Source of the DNA: CAVWGP01 sp963754645
GTDB lineage: Bacteria; Pseudomonadota; Alphaproteobacteria; Bin65
Assembly: GCA_963754645.1 (NCBI GenBank)
Contig: CAVWGP010000011.1
Coordinates: 1,178,001 to 1,242,000, forward strand
DNA length: 64,000 nucleotides
Direction: 5' to 3'
Part shown: piece after piece, positions 1-10,064 of the stretch
Layout: every line of letters starts with the position of its first letter
Numbering within the stretch: position 1 is the stretch's first letter
Notes under the pieces: generated by a model
What the model was told of the DNA's origin: nothing
Databases searched by the model: none
The model's input: the letters and a program-made list of their open reading frames with translations, nothing else
Program-made: the position numbers and the translations under genes

Positions 1-738
1 GTAGTCGAGCGGATCGAGCGGCTCTTCGAGCCAAGCGAGTTTGTAGGGCGCGATGGCCGAAACGAAACGCAGCGCCGCGGGCAGGTCGAAACCCGTATTG
101 GCATCGATCGCGAGCGCGCTGCCCGTGCCGACAACGGCCAGCGCGGCTTCGATGCGCGCCAGGTCGCGGGCGAGCGGCGCGCCGCCGACCTTGATCTTGA
201 AATGCCGGTAGCCGAGATCGCGATAGGCGGCGAGTTCGGCGCGCAGCGCGGGCAGCTCGTCGCCGTCGCGGTAATGTCCGCCGCTGGCATAGACCGGCAC
301 GCGCTCCAAAGCCGCGCCGCCGTTGAAGCGATCGGCCAGCACGCGCCACAGCGGCTTGCCCACGAATTTCGCGGCGGCGTCCCAGCAGGCGGAATCGATC
401 AGCCCGATGGCGCCGGCGCGCTCGCCATGGCCGCCGAGCTTCTCGTTCCGCATGGCGATCGCCGAAATCTTCAGCGGATCGATGCCGCCCGTCGCCGTGT
501 CGGCATAATCTTGCGGCGCCGCCGCCAGGATGCGGGGAATGAAACGCTCGCGGGCGAGCCCGCCATGGCCGTATCGGCCGAACGAATCGAAGCCAAAGCC
601 CACGACAGGCTCGCCGTCGCGGCGCGCATCGGTGATCACGGCAAGCGCGCTGGCCGTCATCGTGTCGAAGCGGATATCTGCATTGCGCATCGCGGCGCCG
701 AGCGGCACCGTGACCTCGCGGATCTCGACGATGCGCAC
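1..738 (-). CDS. Mandelate racemase/muconate lactonizing enzyme family protein (partial)
   Basis: This is the N-terminal 246 residues of an enolase-superfamily enzyme; the C-terminus lies outside the left edge of the window. The family removes a proton alpha to a carboxylate in sugar-acid or aromatic-acid catabolism. A KxK catalytic-base motif sits at K181 and K183, followed by a metal-ligand strand (D212, N214) and a WLEEP segment near residue 239, all typical of the mandelate racemase/MLE branch. The GTG start at 736-738 is chosen because it lies just downstream of the previous gene's stop, with 11 bases between the two. The gene ends a minus-strand run with a DUF1989 gene, a VOC gene and probably an SDR, which suggests a small catabolic operon. 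The substrate cannot be assigned. Confidence 0.85.
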   Translation of the reverse strand, partial: MRIVEIREVTVPLGAAMRNADIRFDTMTASALAVITDARRDGEPVVGFGFDSFGRYGHGGLARERFIPRILAAAPQDYADTATGGIDPLKISAIAMRNEKLGGHGERAGAIGLIDSACWDAAAKFVGKPLWRVLADRFNGGAALERVPVYASGGHYRDGDELPALRAELAAYRDLGYRHFKIKVGGAPLARDLARIEAALAVVGTGSALAIDANTGFDLPAALRFVSAIAPYKLAWLEEPLDPLDY

Positions 739-749
739 GGTCGCGGCGC

Positions 750-1382
750 TTAGCCCGCGAAGATCTTCATCCCCAGCGACTTCGTCGTTCCGCCATTGAC
801 CGGCGAAACGTCCGAGGGACAGGCCGAGACCGCCGCGAGAACGTCCATCTCGGCGCGCAAGTCGATGTAGTCGTCCTTGGCAACGCGCGTCGGCAATATC
901 TTGAAGCCGCCATCGGGCGACAGATCGACATTCATGAAGACGTTGAAAACATCGAACACGTCGTCGCCGGTCAGACCGTAAGGCGCCACGGCTTCCGCCA
1001 GGTTTTCCTGGCACGAGCGGTGGCCGTGCGGAATCTTGTCGCGGCGCTCGTAGAGCTTGATCGAGCAGCGGCCGCCGTTGTTGCCGAAATGATTGCCGTA
1101 AGTATCGGCGATCGTCGTCAGCATCACGTTCTCGCGCGGCGGCTTGGAGTAGAAATACTGGAAGCGCCGCGCCGTGCCGGTGCCGAGGATGACGTTGGTC
1201 GCCCAGCTCTGGCCGACATGGAACCATTCCTTGTAGTCGTTGGCGTTGTAGAACACGCAATCGCCGACCTGGAGGCCCTCGATCTGGTGGATGCGCAGGA
1301 CCTGCCCGCGCTTGACGACGCAGGCGCGCCCATGGCGCGCCGGAATGACGATTTCATCGAGAAGCTTGCCGGGAGTCGTCAT
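750..1382 (-). CDS. DUF1989 (urea carboxylase-associated) family protein
   Basis: The predicted cytoplasmic protein has about 210 residues and matches the DUF1989 family, often named urea carboxylase- or urea amidolyase-associated protein. Visible family features are an HGRAC segment near the N-terminus, a GGRCS segment mid-protein, a HRSCQ segment and a late ACPSD motif; the conserved Cys and His residues suggest metal binding. The ATG at 1380-1382 overlaps the stop of the upstream VOC gene as ATGA, which supports this start over an ATG 21 bases further upstream and indicates translational coupling. The neighbours are catabolic enzymes and no urea carboxylase genes are present, so the urea link is a family label only and the reaction is unknown. 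Confidence 0.85.
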   Translation of the reverse strand: MTTPGKLLDEIVIPARHGRACVVKRGQVLRIHQIEGLQVGDCVFYNANDYKEWFHVGQSWATNVILGTGTARRFQYFYSKPPRENVMLTTIADTYGNHFGNNGGRCSIKLYERRDKIPHGHRSCQENLAEAVAPYGLTGDDVFDVFNVFMNVDLSPDGGFKILPTRVAKDDYIDLRAEMDVLAAVSACPSDVSPVNGGTTKSLGMKIFAG

Positions 1383-1777
1383 GCTTGCCTCGCTTGATGC
1401 CAATCATGTTCCGTCACGTCGAAGACGACGCCGTGACAGTCTTTGAACTTGGTTTCGGCGTCGACGCCGGGATAGGCGGGGAGCTTCATGAAGAATTTCC
1501 CGCCGAGCGCCTCGATGCGTTGTTGGGCTTCGCCGATATTGTCGACGACGAAACCCATGTGATGCAGCCCGGCCCAATCCGGCCCGTTGATCTGGCCGCC
1601 CTTGCCGTCAGGAAAATGCAGCAGAGTCAGGTTCATCGTGCCGTCCGACAGCATGATGGCGTTGCCGATCGGGCTTTCGGCCCGGTGGACGCGCTGCATC
1701 TCGAACACGCCCTCGTAAAAGCGGGCGGCCTTTTCGAGATCGGGCACTTGCATCGCGATGTGGCGCAGCTTGGCCAT
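1379..1777 (-). CDS. VOC family (glyoxalase/dioxygenase-fold) protein
   Basis: A 132-residue single vicinal-oxygen-chelate domain. The N-terminal LRHIAMQV strand carries the usual first metal-ligand histidine, a HHMGFVV strand supplies another, and a VFDVTEHDW C-terminus completes the beta-alpha-beta-beta-beta fold. Family members are metal-dependent lyases, isomerases or ring-cleaving dioxygenases; the size fits a one-module subunit that would dimerise. It overlaps the DUF1989 gene by 4 bp and lies 84 bp downstream of an SDR gene, so it is probably part of one catabolic operon. The substrate is unknown. Confidence 0.85.
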   Translation of the reverse strand: MAKLRHIAMQVPDLEKAARFYEGVFEMQRVHRAESPIGNAIMLSDGTMNLTLLHFPDGKGGQINGPDWAGLHHMGFVVDNIGEAQQRIEALGGKFFMKLPAYPGVDAETKFKDCHGVVFDVTEHDWHQARQA

Positions 1778-1861
1778 CGTTGGCTCCTGTCGGGTCGGCT
1801 CCTACCGGTCGTGCCGCGCGAGCGTCCACCCGTCGGCGCCCGCTCGTCAAGGGCGCCGGTG

Positions 1862-2602
1862 TCAATCCAGCACTTGCGCGCCCGAGACATTCAGGCAAGC
1901 GCCGCTGATCGAGGCGGCGTGGGGCGAGGCGAGGAATGCGACCGTGGCCGCGATCTCGGCGGCCTCGGCATAGCGGTCGAGCGGAATGCGCGACTTCAGC
2001 GCCGCGTGTTCGGCGGGGGTGAGGCGGTCGAGCATCGGCGTCGCCACCGGGCCGGGCGCGAGGCAATTGACGCGCAGCTTTTCCGGCGCCCAGTCCTTGG
2101 CGAGAAAGCGCACGAGATTGACGATGCCAGCCTTGGCCACGGCATAGGCGGGGCCGGAGAACACGTTGCCGCCGTTCAGCCCGTTGCTCGACGAGAACAG
2201 AATGAGCGAGCCGCCGGGCCGCGTGAAATGCGGATAGGCCTCGCGCGCGACGAGGAAGGCGGAGGTGAGGTTGACGTCCATCACCCGGCGCCAATCGGCG
2301 AGGCTTTGCGTTTGCAGCGTGCCGACGCCGACCTTGCCGACGGCGTGCACGACGGCGTCGAGCTTGCCGAACCGCGCCGCTGCCGCCCCGACTTCGGCGC
2401 GCACCGCGTCTTCGTCGGTTGCGTCCATGACGATGGGCAGGTAATCCGGCGCGGGTGGATCGAGCTTGCCAAGATCGGCGGCGGCGACGTTCATGCCCGC
2501 CGCGCGGAACAGTGCCACGATCGCGCGGCCGATGCCGCCGGCGGCCCCGGTCACGAGCGCGGATCGGCCGGCTGCCGCGGGTAGGAGTTGGGTTTCAGGC
2601 AT
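1862..2602 (-). CDS. SDR family oxidoreductase
   Basis: A 246-residue classical short-chain dehydrogenase/reductase. It has the TGAAGGIG cofactor-binding glycine motif near residue 18, an NxxS-type strand with the SSSNG serine, and a YAVAKAG catalytic Tyr-x3-Lys. The C-terminal ISGACLNVSGAQ segment matches the substrate-side end of the family. The acidic residue after beta-2 (AAADL) favours NAD over NADP. It is upstream of the VOC, DUF1989 and enolase-superfamily genes on the same strand and probably oxidises an alcohol intermediate in that pathway. The substrate is not identifiable. Confidence 0.9.
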   Translation of the reverse strand: MPETQLLPAAAGRSALVTGAAGGIGRAIVALFRAAGMNVAAADLGKLDPPAPDYLPIVMDATDEDAVRAEVGAAAARFGKLDAVVHAVGKVGVGTLQTQSLADWRRVMDVNLTSAFLVAREAYPHFTRPGGSLILFSSSNGLNGGNVFSGPAYAVAKAGIVNLVRFLAKDWAPEKLRVNCLAPGPVATPMLDRLTPAEHAALKSRIPLDRYAEAAEIAATVAFLASPHAASISGACLNVSGAQVLD

Positions 2603-2610
2603 GCTTCATT

Positions 2611-3348
2611 TTACGCCATGATCGGCCGGGCGGCAAAAATCAGCGCCACGGCGAACAGCGCAATCGGCAGCATGTATCCGAGAAAAAGGACCAAAAGATC
2701 GACCACGATCACCTTGAGCTCGGAAACGACGCGGCCATCCGCACTTTCCCACATGCCAGGGCGCGTGAAAAAGCCCATTTGCTGGGCTTCGACGATGCGC
2801 AGGCCGAGCAGGGCGCCGATCCGGCGCGCGATGTGCGGGCGCAAACGGCCGAAGAAAATCTCGGTGTAGACGCCCATGCCGCTCACCAGGACGAGGCCGA
2901 CAATGAGGTTCGGCAAGTAGCGCCACGACCAGCCCTTGAGCCCGCCGGTCAAGCCGGCCACGACAAAGGCGATGGCGACGCAAACCATCAAGGTCGCGGG
3001 AATGAGCACGAGCGTCGATTGGCCGAAGATGCCGCGCTTCCATTCGATCGTATCGCGCCAATTCCCATCGCGCTTCGCAAAGGCGGCGAGCAACGCGCGT
3101 GTCGCCGCAAGATCGAAATCGCTGCGCCGGCTCCAGCGATTGGTGACGCTGTTTTCGCGCAAGCGTTCGACCGATTGGAAGCGCCACTGTCCGGCGCCGT
3201 TGCGCCGCGCCAAGAGCGTGTTGTCGCCGTCGACGAGAATCGCGGCGGCGCGGCCGGTTGCCGGCAATTGCGCCAGGCTCGATTCGAGATCGGCCGCGCC
3301 GCCCTTGATCCGCTTGTTGCGGCCGGCGATGCGAAGATAGAGCTGCAT
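2611..3348 (-). CDS. Hypothetical membrane protein
   Basis: A 245-residue protein that I do not recognise. The N-terminal half is soluble and basic, with a possible recognition segment ending in a RRSDFDLAATRALL stretch. The C-terminal half has at least three hydrophobic segments: one after an FGQSTLVLIP turn, one starting LIVGLVLVSGMG, and one at the C-terminus with LLVLFLGYML. The start is the ATG at 3346-3348; reading open further upstream would run back through the PIN toxin in a different frame and is not supported. It lies 11 bp downstream of the PIN toxin gene and 8 bp upstream of the SDR gene, so it could be cotranscribed with either. Function unknown. Confidence 0.72.
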   Translation of the reverse strand: MQLYLRIAGRNKRIKGGAADLESSLAQLPATGRAAAILVDGDNTLLARRNGAGQWRFQSVERLRENSVTNRWSRRSDFDLAATRALLAAFAKRDGNWRDTIEWKRGIFGQSTLVLIPATLMVCVAIAFVVAGLTGGLKGWSWRYLPNLIVGLVLVSGMGVYTEIFFGRLRPHIARRIGALLGLRIVEAQQMGFFTRPGMWESADGRVVSELKVIVVDLLVLFLGYMLPIALFAVALIFAARPIMA

Positions 3349-3359
3349 GTTCGTTTCGC

Positions 3360-3755
3360 TCACCACAATGTCGGCACGTCGAAGGCACGCAGCGCCGTAT
3401 CGAGCGTGACGATCGTCATGCCTTCGATCTCGGCCTGCGCCGCGATCAGCCGATCGAACGGATCGCGGTGCGCGGCCGGCAGGGCGCCGGCGCGGAGGGC
3501 GTGCTCGAACGTGACGGTCAGCTTGCCGAAGCCCGTGCGATCGACATAGCCGATGAAATCGCGCCGGAGATGGGGCGCCAAAGGCAATTTGCCAAGCCGG
3601 TCCTTGGTCGCTATTTCCCATGCGGACGCTGCGCTGACCCAGACATCGCCCGCCGCGGCATCGATCGCGGCGTGCGCGCTCTTGGCAAGTCGCGGATTGT
3701 CTTCGAGCCACCACAGCAGCGCATGCGTGTCGAGCAGGAGCTTCACTTTTCCCAT
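3360..3755 (-). CDS. PIN-domain ribonuclease toxin (VapC-like)
   Basis: A toxin of the PIN RNase family, expected to cleave RNA when its antitoxin is lost. The family N-terminus with LLLDTHALLWW supplies the first catalytic aspartate; AWEIA provides the conserved glutamate region, RDPFDRLIAAQA the central acidic patch, and TIVTLD the last aspartate. The annotated ATG overlaps the antitoxin stop by 13 bp. A GTG at 3744-3746 would give an exact GTGA 4-bp overlap and the very common MKLLLDTH beginning, and may be the real start. The gene is translationally coupled to the Phd-type antitoxin just upstream. It looks complete, with no missing acidic residue. Confidence 0.87.
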   Translation of the reverse strand: MGKVKLLLDTHALLWWLEDNPRLAKSAHAAIDAAAGDVWVSAASAWEIATKDRLGKLPLAPHLRRDFIGYVDRTGFGKLTVTFEHALRAGALPAAHRDPFDRLIAAQAEIEGMTIVTLDTALRAFDVPTLW

Positions 3756-3973
3756 GCGGCCAACTCGTCTTCGGGCAGCGGATCGAAGAACGCGTCGGTG
3801 AGCGCGAATTCTCCCTTCGCGATGCCGCGCCCACGATTGACGGGTTGTTCGACCAGGACAAGTCGAACCACCGGCTTGCCGGCCTTGGCGATGATCACCT
3901 CTTCGCCCGCTTGAGCCCGTTTTAAGAGCTTGGAAAGCTGGGATTTTGCTTCGTGGATATTGACCACGGCCAT
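3743..3973 (-). CDS. Phd/YefM-family antitoxin
   Basis: A 76-residue antitoxin with the family start MAVVNIHEAKSQLSKLL, followed by the EEVIIAKAGKPVVRLV strand. The N-terminal part binds DNA and represses the operon; the C-terminal acidic tail (DAFFDPLPEDELAAWEK) wraps the PIN toxin. A TAGGAG ribosome site lies 7 bp before the ATG at 3971-3973. Two palindromic operator-like sites are 15 and 27 bp upstream, fitting autoregulation. The pair is a chromosomal type II toxin-antitoxin module with the toxin at 3360-3755. Confidence 0.88.
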   Translation of the reverse strand: MAVVNIHEAKSQLSKLLKRAQAGEEVIIAKAGKPVVRLVLVEQPVNRGRGIAKGEFALTDAFFDPLPEDELAAWEK

Positions 3974-3987
3974 GGCCGGCTCCTAAC

Positions 3988-4007
3988 TTAGCTAACCGAT
4001 TAGCTAA
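3988..4007 (-). promoter_or_regulatory. Paired palindromic operator of the Phd/PIN module
   Basis: The perfectly palindromic 8-mer TTAGCTAA occurs twice, at 3988-3995 and 4000-4007, with centres 12 bp apart. It ends 15 bp upstream of the antitoxin start codon, so bound antitoxin would cover the promoter. Phd-family antitoxins bind such tandem palindromes cooperatively; that part is inference from the family. Confidence 0.6.
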
Positions 4008-4065
4008 CTTGATAATCCGCAAGAATCAAGTGCCGTCATTCGCCAATTTTCCACATGCAAATCGC

Positions 4066-4094
4066 CTTGTGCTGGGCGCCTGTGCCTCCCATAT
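4066..4094 (+). promoter_or_regulatory. Heat-shock sigma-32-type promoter of clpB
   Basis: CTTGTGC at 4066-4072 and CCCATAT at 4088-4094 are separated by 15 bp. Both hexamer-like elements match the RpoH consensus (CTTGAA and CCCATNT) and the spacing is in the usual range. The site lies 77 bp upstream of the clpB start, the classical RpoH target. A ribosome site GAGAGGG precedes the ATG. Confidence 0.6.
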
Positions 4095-4170
4095 GTGCTG
4101 CGGATGCCGCGACGGCGGGTCCGCGATCCTGTGTCGCCACGCCTAGATCGGGACACCAGAGAGGGTTGAG

Positions 4171-6792
<2,622 letters not shown>

Positions 6793-6799
6793 GGCGAGT

Positions 6800-6824
6800 G
6801 AGGGGGCGGCAGCGGCGCCCCCTC
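6800..6824 (+). terminator. Probable terminator hairpin after clpB
   Basis: GAGGGGGC (6800-6807) pairs exactly with GCCCCCTC (6817-6824) around a 9-nt loop, 8 bp after the clpB stop. No clear T-run follows, so the efficiency is uncertain. It could also act on the convergent hydratase gene. Confidence 0.5.
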
Positions 6825-6852
6825 GTTCGTTGCCGAATGCCAACCCTCGCGG

Positions 6853-7638
6853 CTAGGCCTCGACCGCCAACTCCGCCTTGCCGAGCGCGCCCATGTCGAC
6901 GACGACCTTCATGCCCGCTCTGGCATCTTCGACGCCGGTGCAAGTCCCCGTCGTCACCGCATCGCCGCGCTTGAGCCCGAAGCCGCGCCGGGCGAGATCG
7001 TTGGCGAGCCAGGTGAGCGCATCGAGCGGATTGCCGAGAACCGCGGCGCCGGTTCCCGTCGCCTTCACCGCGCCGTCGAAATAGAGCGTTGCCTTGTGGC
7101 TCGGCAGATCGAGGCGCCGCCAATCCTTCAGCGGCGGGCCGAGCACCATCGCGCCAATGGCGCCGTTGTCGGCGATGATGCTGGGCACGCCGACTTTAAG
7201 CCAATCGGCCCAGCGCGGATCGATGATCTCGATCGCCGGATGCAGCGCCGCCACCGCGTCGGCGACCTCGTCGCTGCCATACGGCTTGTTCCGCGGCGGC
7301 AAATCCCGCGCCAGCGTGAAGGCAAATTCGGATTCGATTCCGACGCGCTGAAACGCGCTGGCCGAAATCGTCGCCGGGCTGTCGAGTTTGTAAGGCGCGA
7401 AAATGCGGCCGGGAAACGGGCCGGGCGAGCCGAGCAATTGCTGAGCTTCAAGCGATGTGCAGCCGATCTTGTAGCCGACGACTTCGAGGCCCCAGACCTT
7501 GGCGAACGCTTCTTGGATCGCATAACCGTCATCCGCCGATTGCGGCGTGCAAGTTTCGGGAAAGCGCGCCAGCCGGCGGAAATCGCCGCGCGCGGCAAGC
7601 AAGAGGCCGACGGCTTGATCGATGGCGGTTGGTGTCAT
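6853..7638 (-). CDS. 2-keto-4-pentenoate hydratase/fumarylacetoacetase-family protein
   Basis: A 261-residue MhpD-type hydratase of the fumarylacetoacetate hydrolase fold, the class that hydrates 2-hydroxy-penta-2,4-dienoate in aromatic meta-cleavage or decarboxylates oxalocrotonate. The family hallmarks are YKIGCTS, the ESEFAFTLA metal-ligand segment with paired glutamates, the IADNGAIGAMVLG segment and the GNPLDALTWLAN segment. The ATG at 7636-7638 is the only start that keeps the full N-terminal helix. It stands alone, convergent with clpB. With the carboxyltransferase and Rieske oxygenase nearby it may belong to aromatic-acid degradation, but no ring-cleavage partner is adjacent. Confidence 0.87.
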   Translation of the reverse strand: MTPTAIDQAVGLLLAARGDFRRLARFPETCTPQSADDGYAIQEAFAKVWGLEVVGYKIGCTSLEAQQLLGSPGPFPGRIFAPYKLDSPATISASAFQRVGIESEFAFTLARDLPPRNKPYGSDEVADAVAALHPAIEIIDPRWADWLKVGVPSIIADNGAIGAMVLGPPLKDWRRLDLPSHKATLYFDGAVKATGTGAAVLGNPLDALTWLANDLARRGFGLKRGDAVTTGTCTGVEDARAGMKVVVDMGALGKAELAVEA

Positions 7639-7722
7639 GGAACTTCTCGTTTACTCAATTTCGATGCTTCCAGCCTAACCAAGATAGCCGCACCGTCCCA
7701 CCGACAAGCAACAGGATTATCC

Positions 7723-8473
7723 ATGCGCCGATCGGCAAGATTTCCAGTCTCGGCCGTCGCCCTCGCCTGTGCGATGAGCGTCGCGTCACCTGTTCTGGCC
7801 CAAAGTGCGCAGGAGGCGGCCGATTGGCTGATCTCGCTGAATGCCCGGCTCAAGGCAATGCCGAAGCTGCAGAACCTGAACCTCTATCCCTTCGGCACGG
7901 ACGCTATCGTTACCGAGGCGATCAAGGCGGCACCGGGCCTCACCGACCTCGGCGTGCACAGTTCGAAAGTGACCGATGCGGCGATGGCCGATGTCGCCAA
8001 ACTGCCGCCGGTGCCCACGGCAGAACTTTCGAGCCTCACCTATGGCCGCGCGCCGGCCATTTCGGCCAAGGGTTGGGCCGCGCTCGGCGCGATGCCGAAA
8101 CTTCGCTCGCTCAACATCGTGTCCAAGGAGCCGATCGGCCCCAAGATCGACGACAGCGCTTGCCGCGATGCCAAGATCAAGTCGCTGGCCAGCATATGAG
8201 CGCCAAGATCGGCCGTGACCGATGCCGGCGTCGCCGAACTGGCGGGCTATCGAGGTCGCCGCGATCGACCTATCTGTGGAATACCGAGCATCGGCGACGC
8301 AACAATGGCCGCGATCGCGACATTGCCCAATCTCAACACGCTTTATCTCGACGGAACCAAGGTCAGCGCCGCGGAACTCAAATCGCTGGTGCGATCGCTC
8401 GACAAACCGCGTGACCGACGCCGGTATCGCCAAGCTGAAAGAGGCGCTGCCGAAGGCGAACGTCGCCAAGTAA
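7723..8473 (+). pseudogene. Secreted leucine-rich-repeat protein, decayed
   Basis: The 5' part encodes a signal peptide (MRRSARFPVSAVALACAMS, cleavage near VLAQ) and short repeats of the type VTDAAMADVAKLP and KLRSLNI, a leucine-rich-repeat style. An in-frame TGA at 8197-8199 ends the frame. The repeat pattern then continues: VTDAGVAELAG in the original frame, STYLWNTE in another, IGDATMAAIATLP back in the first, and VTDAGIAKLKEALP in a further frame up to TAA at 8471-8473. Several indels, some of them deletions, are needed to rebuild one protein. This is a true decayed gene or a badly read region. The first 158 residues could still be made and exported. The ligand and role are unknown. Confidence 0.72.
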
Positions 8474-8480
8474 CCGGCGC

Positions 8481-10019
8481 CTACCAGCAATCCACGATGC
8501 GTTTGCGCCCGTCGCGCGGCCGCGGCGGCGGGAGCGCGCGCAGGGTCTTGATGAGGCAGTCGCGCGTTTCGGCGGGATCGACAACGTCGTCGTACTCGAA
8601 CCGGCCGCCCACTTCGAGCGCCGAGTTCTTGCGTGTGAGATGCTCGGTCTTCTCGCGCAGCAGGCGCTTGCGCTCGCCCGCGTCGGCCAGCGCCTCGATT
8701 TCCTTTTTCCAGATAATCGCGGCGGCGCCTTCCAAGCCCATGCCGCCGAATTCCGCCGTCGGCCAGGCGATCAAGAGCGCGGGATCGAGCGCCTTCGATC
8801 CCAGCACGTAATAGCCGAGGCCGTAAGCCTTCCGCATGACGACCGTGAGAAACGGCACGCCGGCATTGGCGAGCGCCACCAGAATGCGCGCGCTGTGACG
8901 GACGAGCGCCGTCTTTTCGACCGCGGGGCCGACCATGAGGCCGGGCGTGTCGACCAGCAGCACCATCGGCAGATCGTGCGCGTCGCAAAGCTGAATGAAG
9001 CGCGCGATCTTGTCCGAGGTCGGACTGTCGATCGCGCCGCCGAGAAAGGCCGGCTGGCTGGCGACGATACCGACCGGCGTGCCGCCGAGTCGCGCCAGCG
9101 CCGTCACCGCGGCGCCGCCGAAGCGCGGCCGGAGTTCGAGGATCGAATCGAGATCGGCGAGGTGCTCCAGCACGCGCCGGACGTTGTAGGCCTGCATCGG
9201 ATCGGCGGGCACGATGGCGCGCAGGCGCGTCGTGTCGGGCGCGCGGCCCGGGGCGCCGCGGCCGAAAAAATAGCCGATCGCCCGGCGCGCCAGCGCCGCC
9301 GCGGCGCGCTCGTCCGCGACATCGACATCGACCGCGCCCGATTCGATATGCACGTTCAGCGGACCGATTTCCTCCGGTTTCGGCGTGAAGCCGAGCGCTT
9401 GCTGGACGAGCGCGGGCCCCGCCATGCCCATCACCGCCGACTCTGTCGCGATCAGAATATCGCACAGGCCGGCAAGATTCGCGTTGCCGGCAAAGCAGCG
9501 CCCGGCGACGATGCCGATCGTCGGCACCAGGCCGGAGAGCCGCGCGAAATTCACGAAGGTGCGGGTGTCGCCGCGCATCGAGACCGCGAAATCGTGCGGC
9601 CGCGCGCCGCCGCCTTCGAGCCATGCGATCAGCGGCCAGCGCTGCGCGGCGGCGAGCGCCGCGATCCGGTCGGTCTTGAGGTGGTTGACGAAGCCCTGGG
9701 TTCCGGCGTGCACCGTGTAATCATAGGCCAGCACGGCGACCGGGCGACCGTGCGCGAGGCCATGGCCGATGACGACGCCATCGGCCGCGCCCGCCATGTC
9801 GTCGCGCGCCGGCTTCGCGACGCGGCCATATTCGACAAACGAATCGGGATCGAGAAACGCGTCGATATTTTCGCGCGCCGTCAGCCGGCCCTGCGCGTGC
9901 CGCTTCTCGACGATCGCCGTCCTTTCGCCATCGAGCGCCGCCGCGCGGCGTTCCCGCACGGCCCGGAGCGCAGCGGCCGAGTTGGCTTCGCCGGATTCGC
10001 GCGGCGGCTTGGTCGGCAC
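8481..10019 (-). CDS. Acyl-CoA carboxylase carboxyltransferase (beta) subunit-like protein
   Basis: A 512-residue protein of the propionyl/methylcrotonyl/acetyl-CoA carboxyltransferase family, which moves the carboxyl from biotin to an acyl-CoA. Two crotonase-fold halves are visible: the first with RLTARENIDAFLDPDSFVEYG and the FAGNANLAGLCD oxyanion region, the second with LVDTPGLMVGP and the KAYGLGYYVLG acyl-CoA pocket. No biotin carboxylase or biotin carrier gene is beside it, so it must use a partner encoded elsewhere or act on a specialised substrate. It ends 7 bp from the convergent, degraded repeat gene and starts 45 bp downstream of the EF-G-like gene. The substrate is not assignable. 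Confidence 0.88.
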   Translation of the reverse strand: MPTKPPRESGEANSAAALRAVRERRAAALDGERTAIVEKRHAQGRLTARENIDAFLDPDSFVEYGRVAKPARDDMAGAADGVVIGHGLAHGRPVAVLAYDYTVHAGTQGFVNHLKTDRIAALAAAQRWPLIAWLEGGGARPHDFAVSMRGDTRTFVNFARLSGLVPTIGIVAGRCFAGNANLAGLCDILIATESAVMGMAGPALVQQALGFTPKPEEIGPLNVHIESGAVDVDVADERAAAALARRAIGYFFGRGAPGRAPDTTRLRAIVPADPMQAYNVRRVLEHLADLDSILELRPRFGGAAVTALARLGGTPVGIVASQPAFLGGAIDSPTSDKIARFIQLCDAHDLPMVLLVDTPGLMVGPAVEKTALVRHSARILVALANAGVPFLTVVMRKAYGLGYYVLGSKALDPALLIAWPTAEFGGMGLEGAAAIIWKKEIEALADAGERKRLLREKTEHLTRKNSALEVGGRFEYDDVVDPAETRDCLIKTLRALPPPRPRDGRKRIVDCW

Positions 10020-10064
10020 AATGGTTCTCGGCCGCGCGACGCGCCGGCGTTGATTTGGCGGCGC

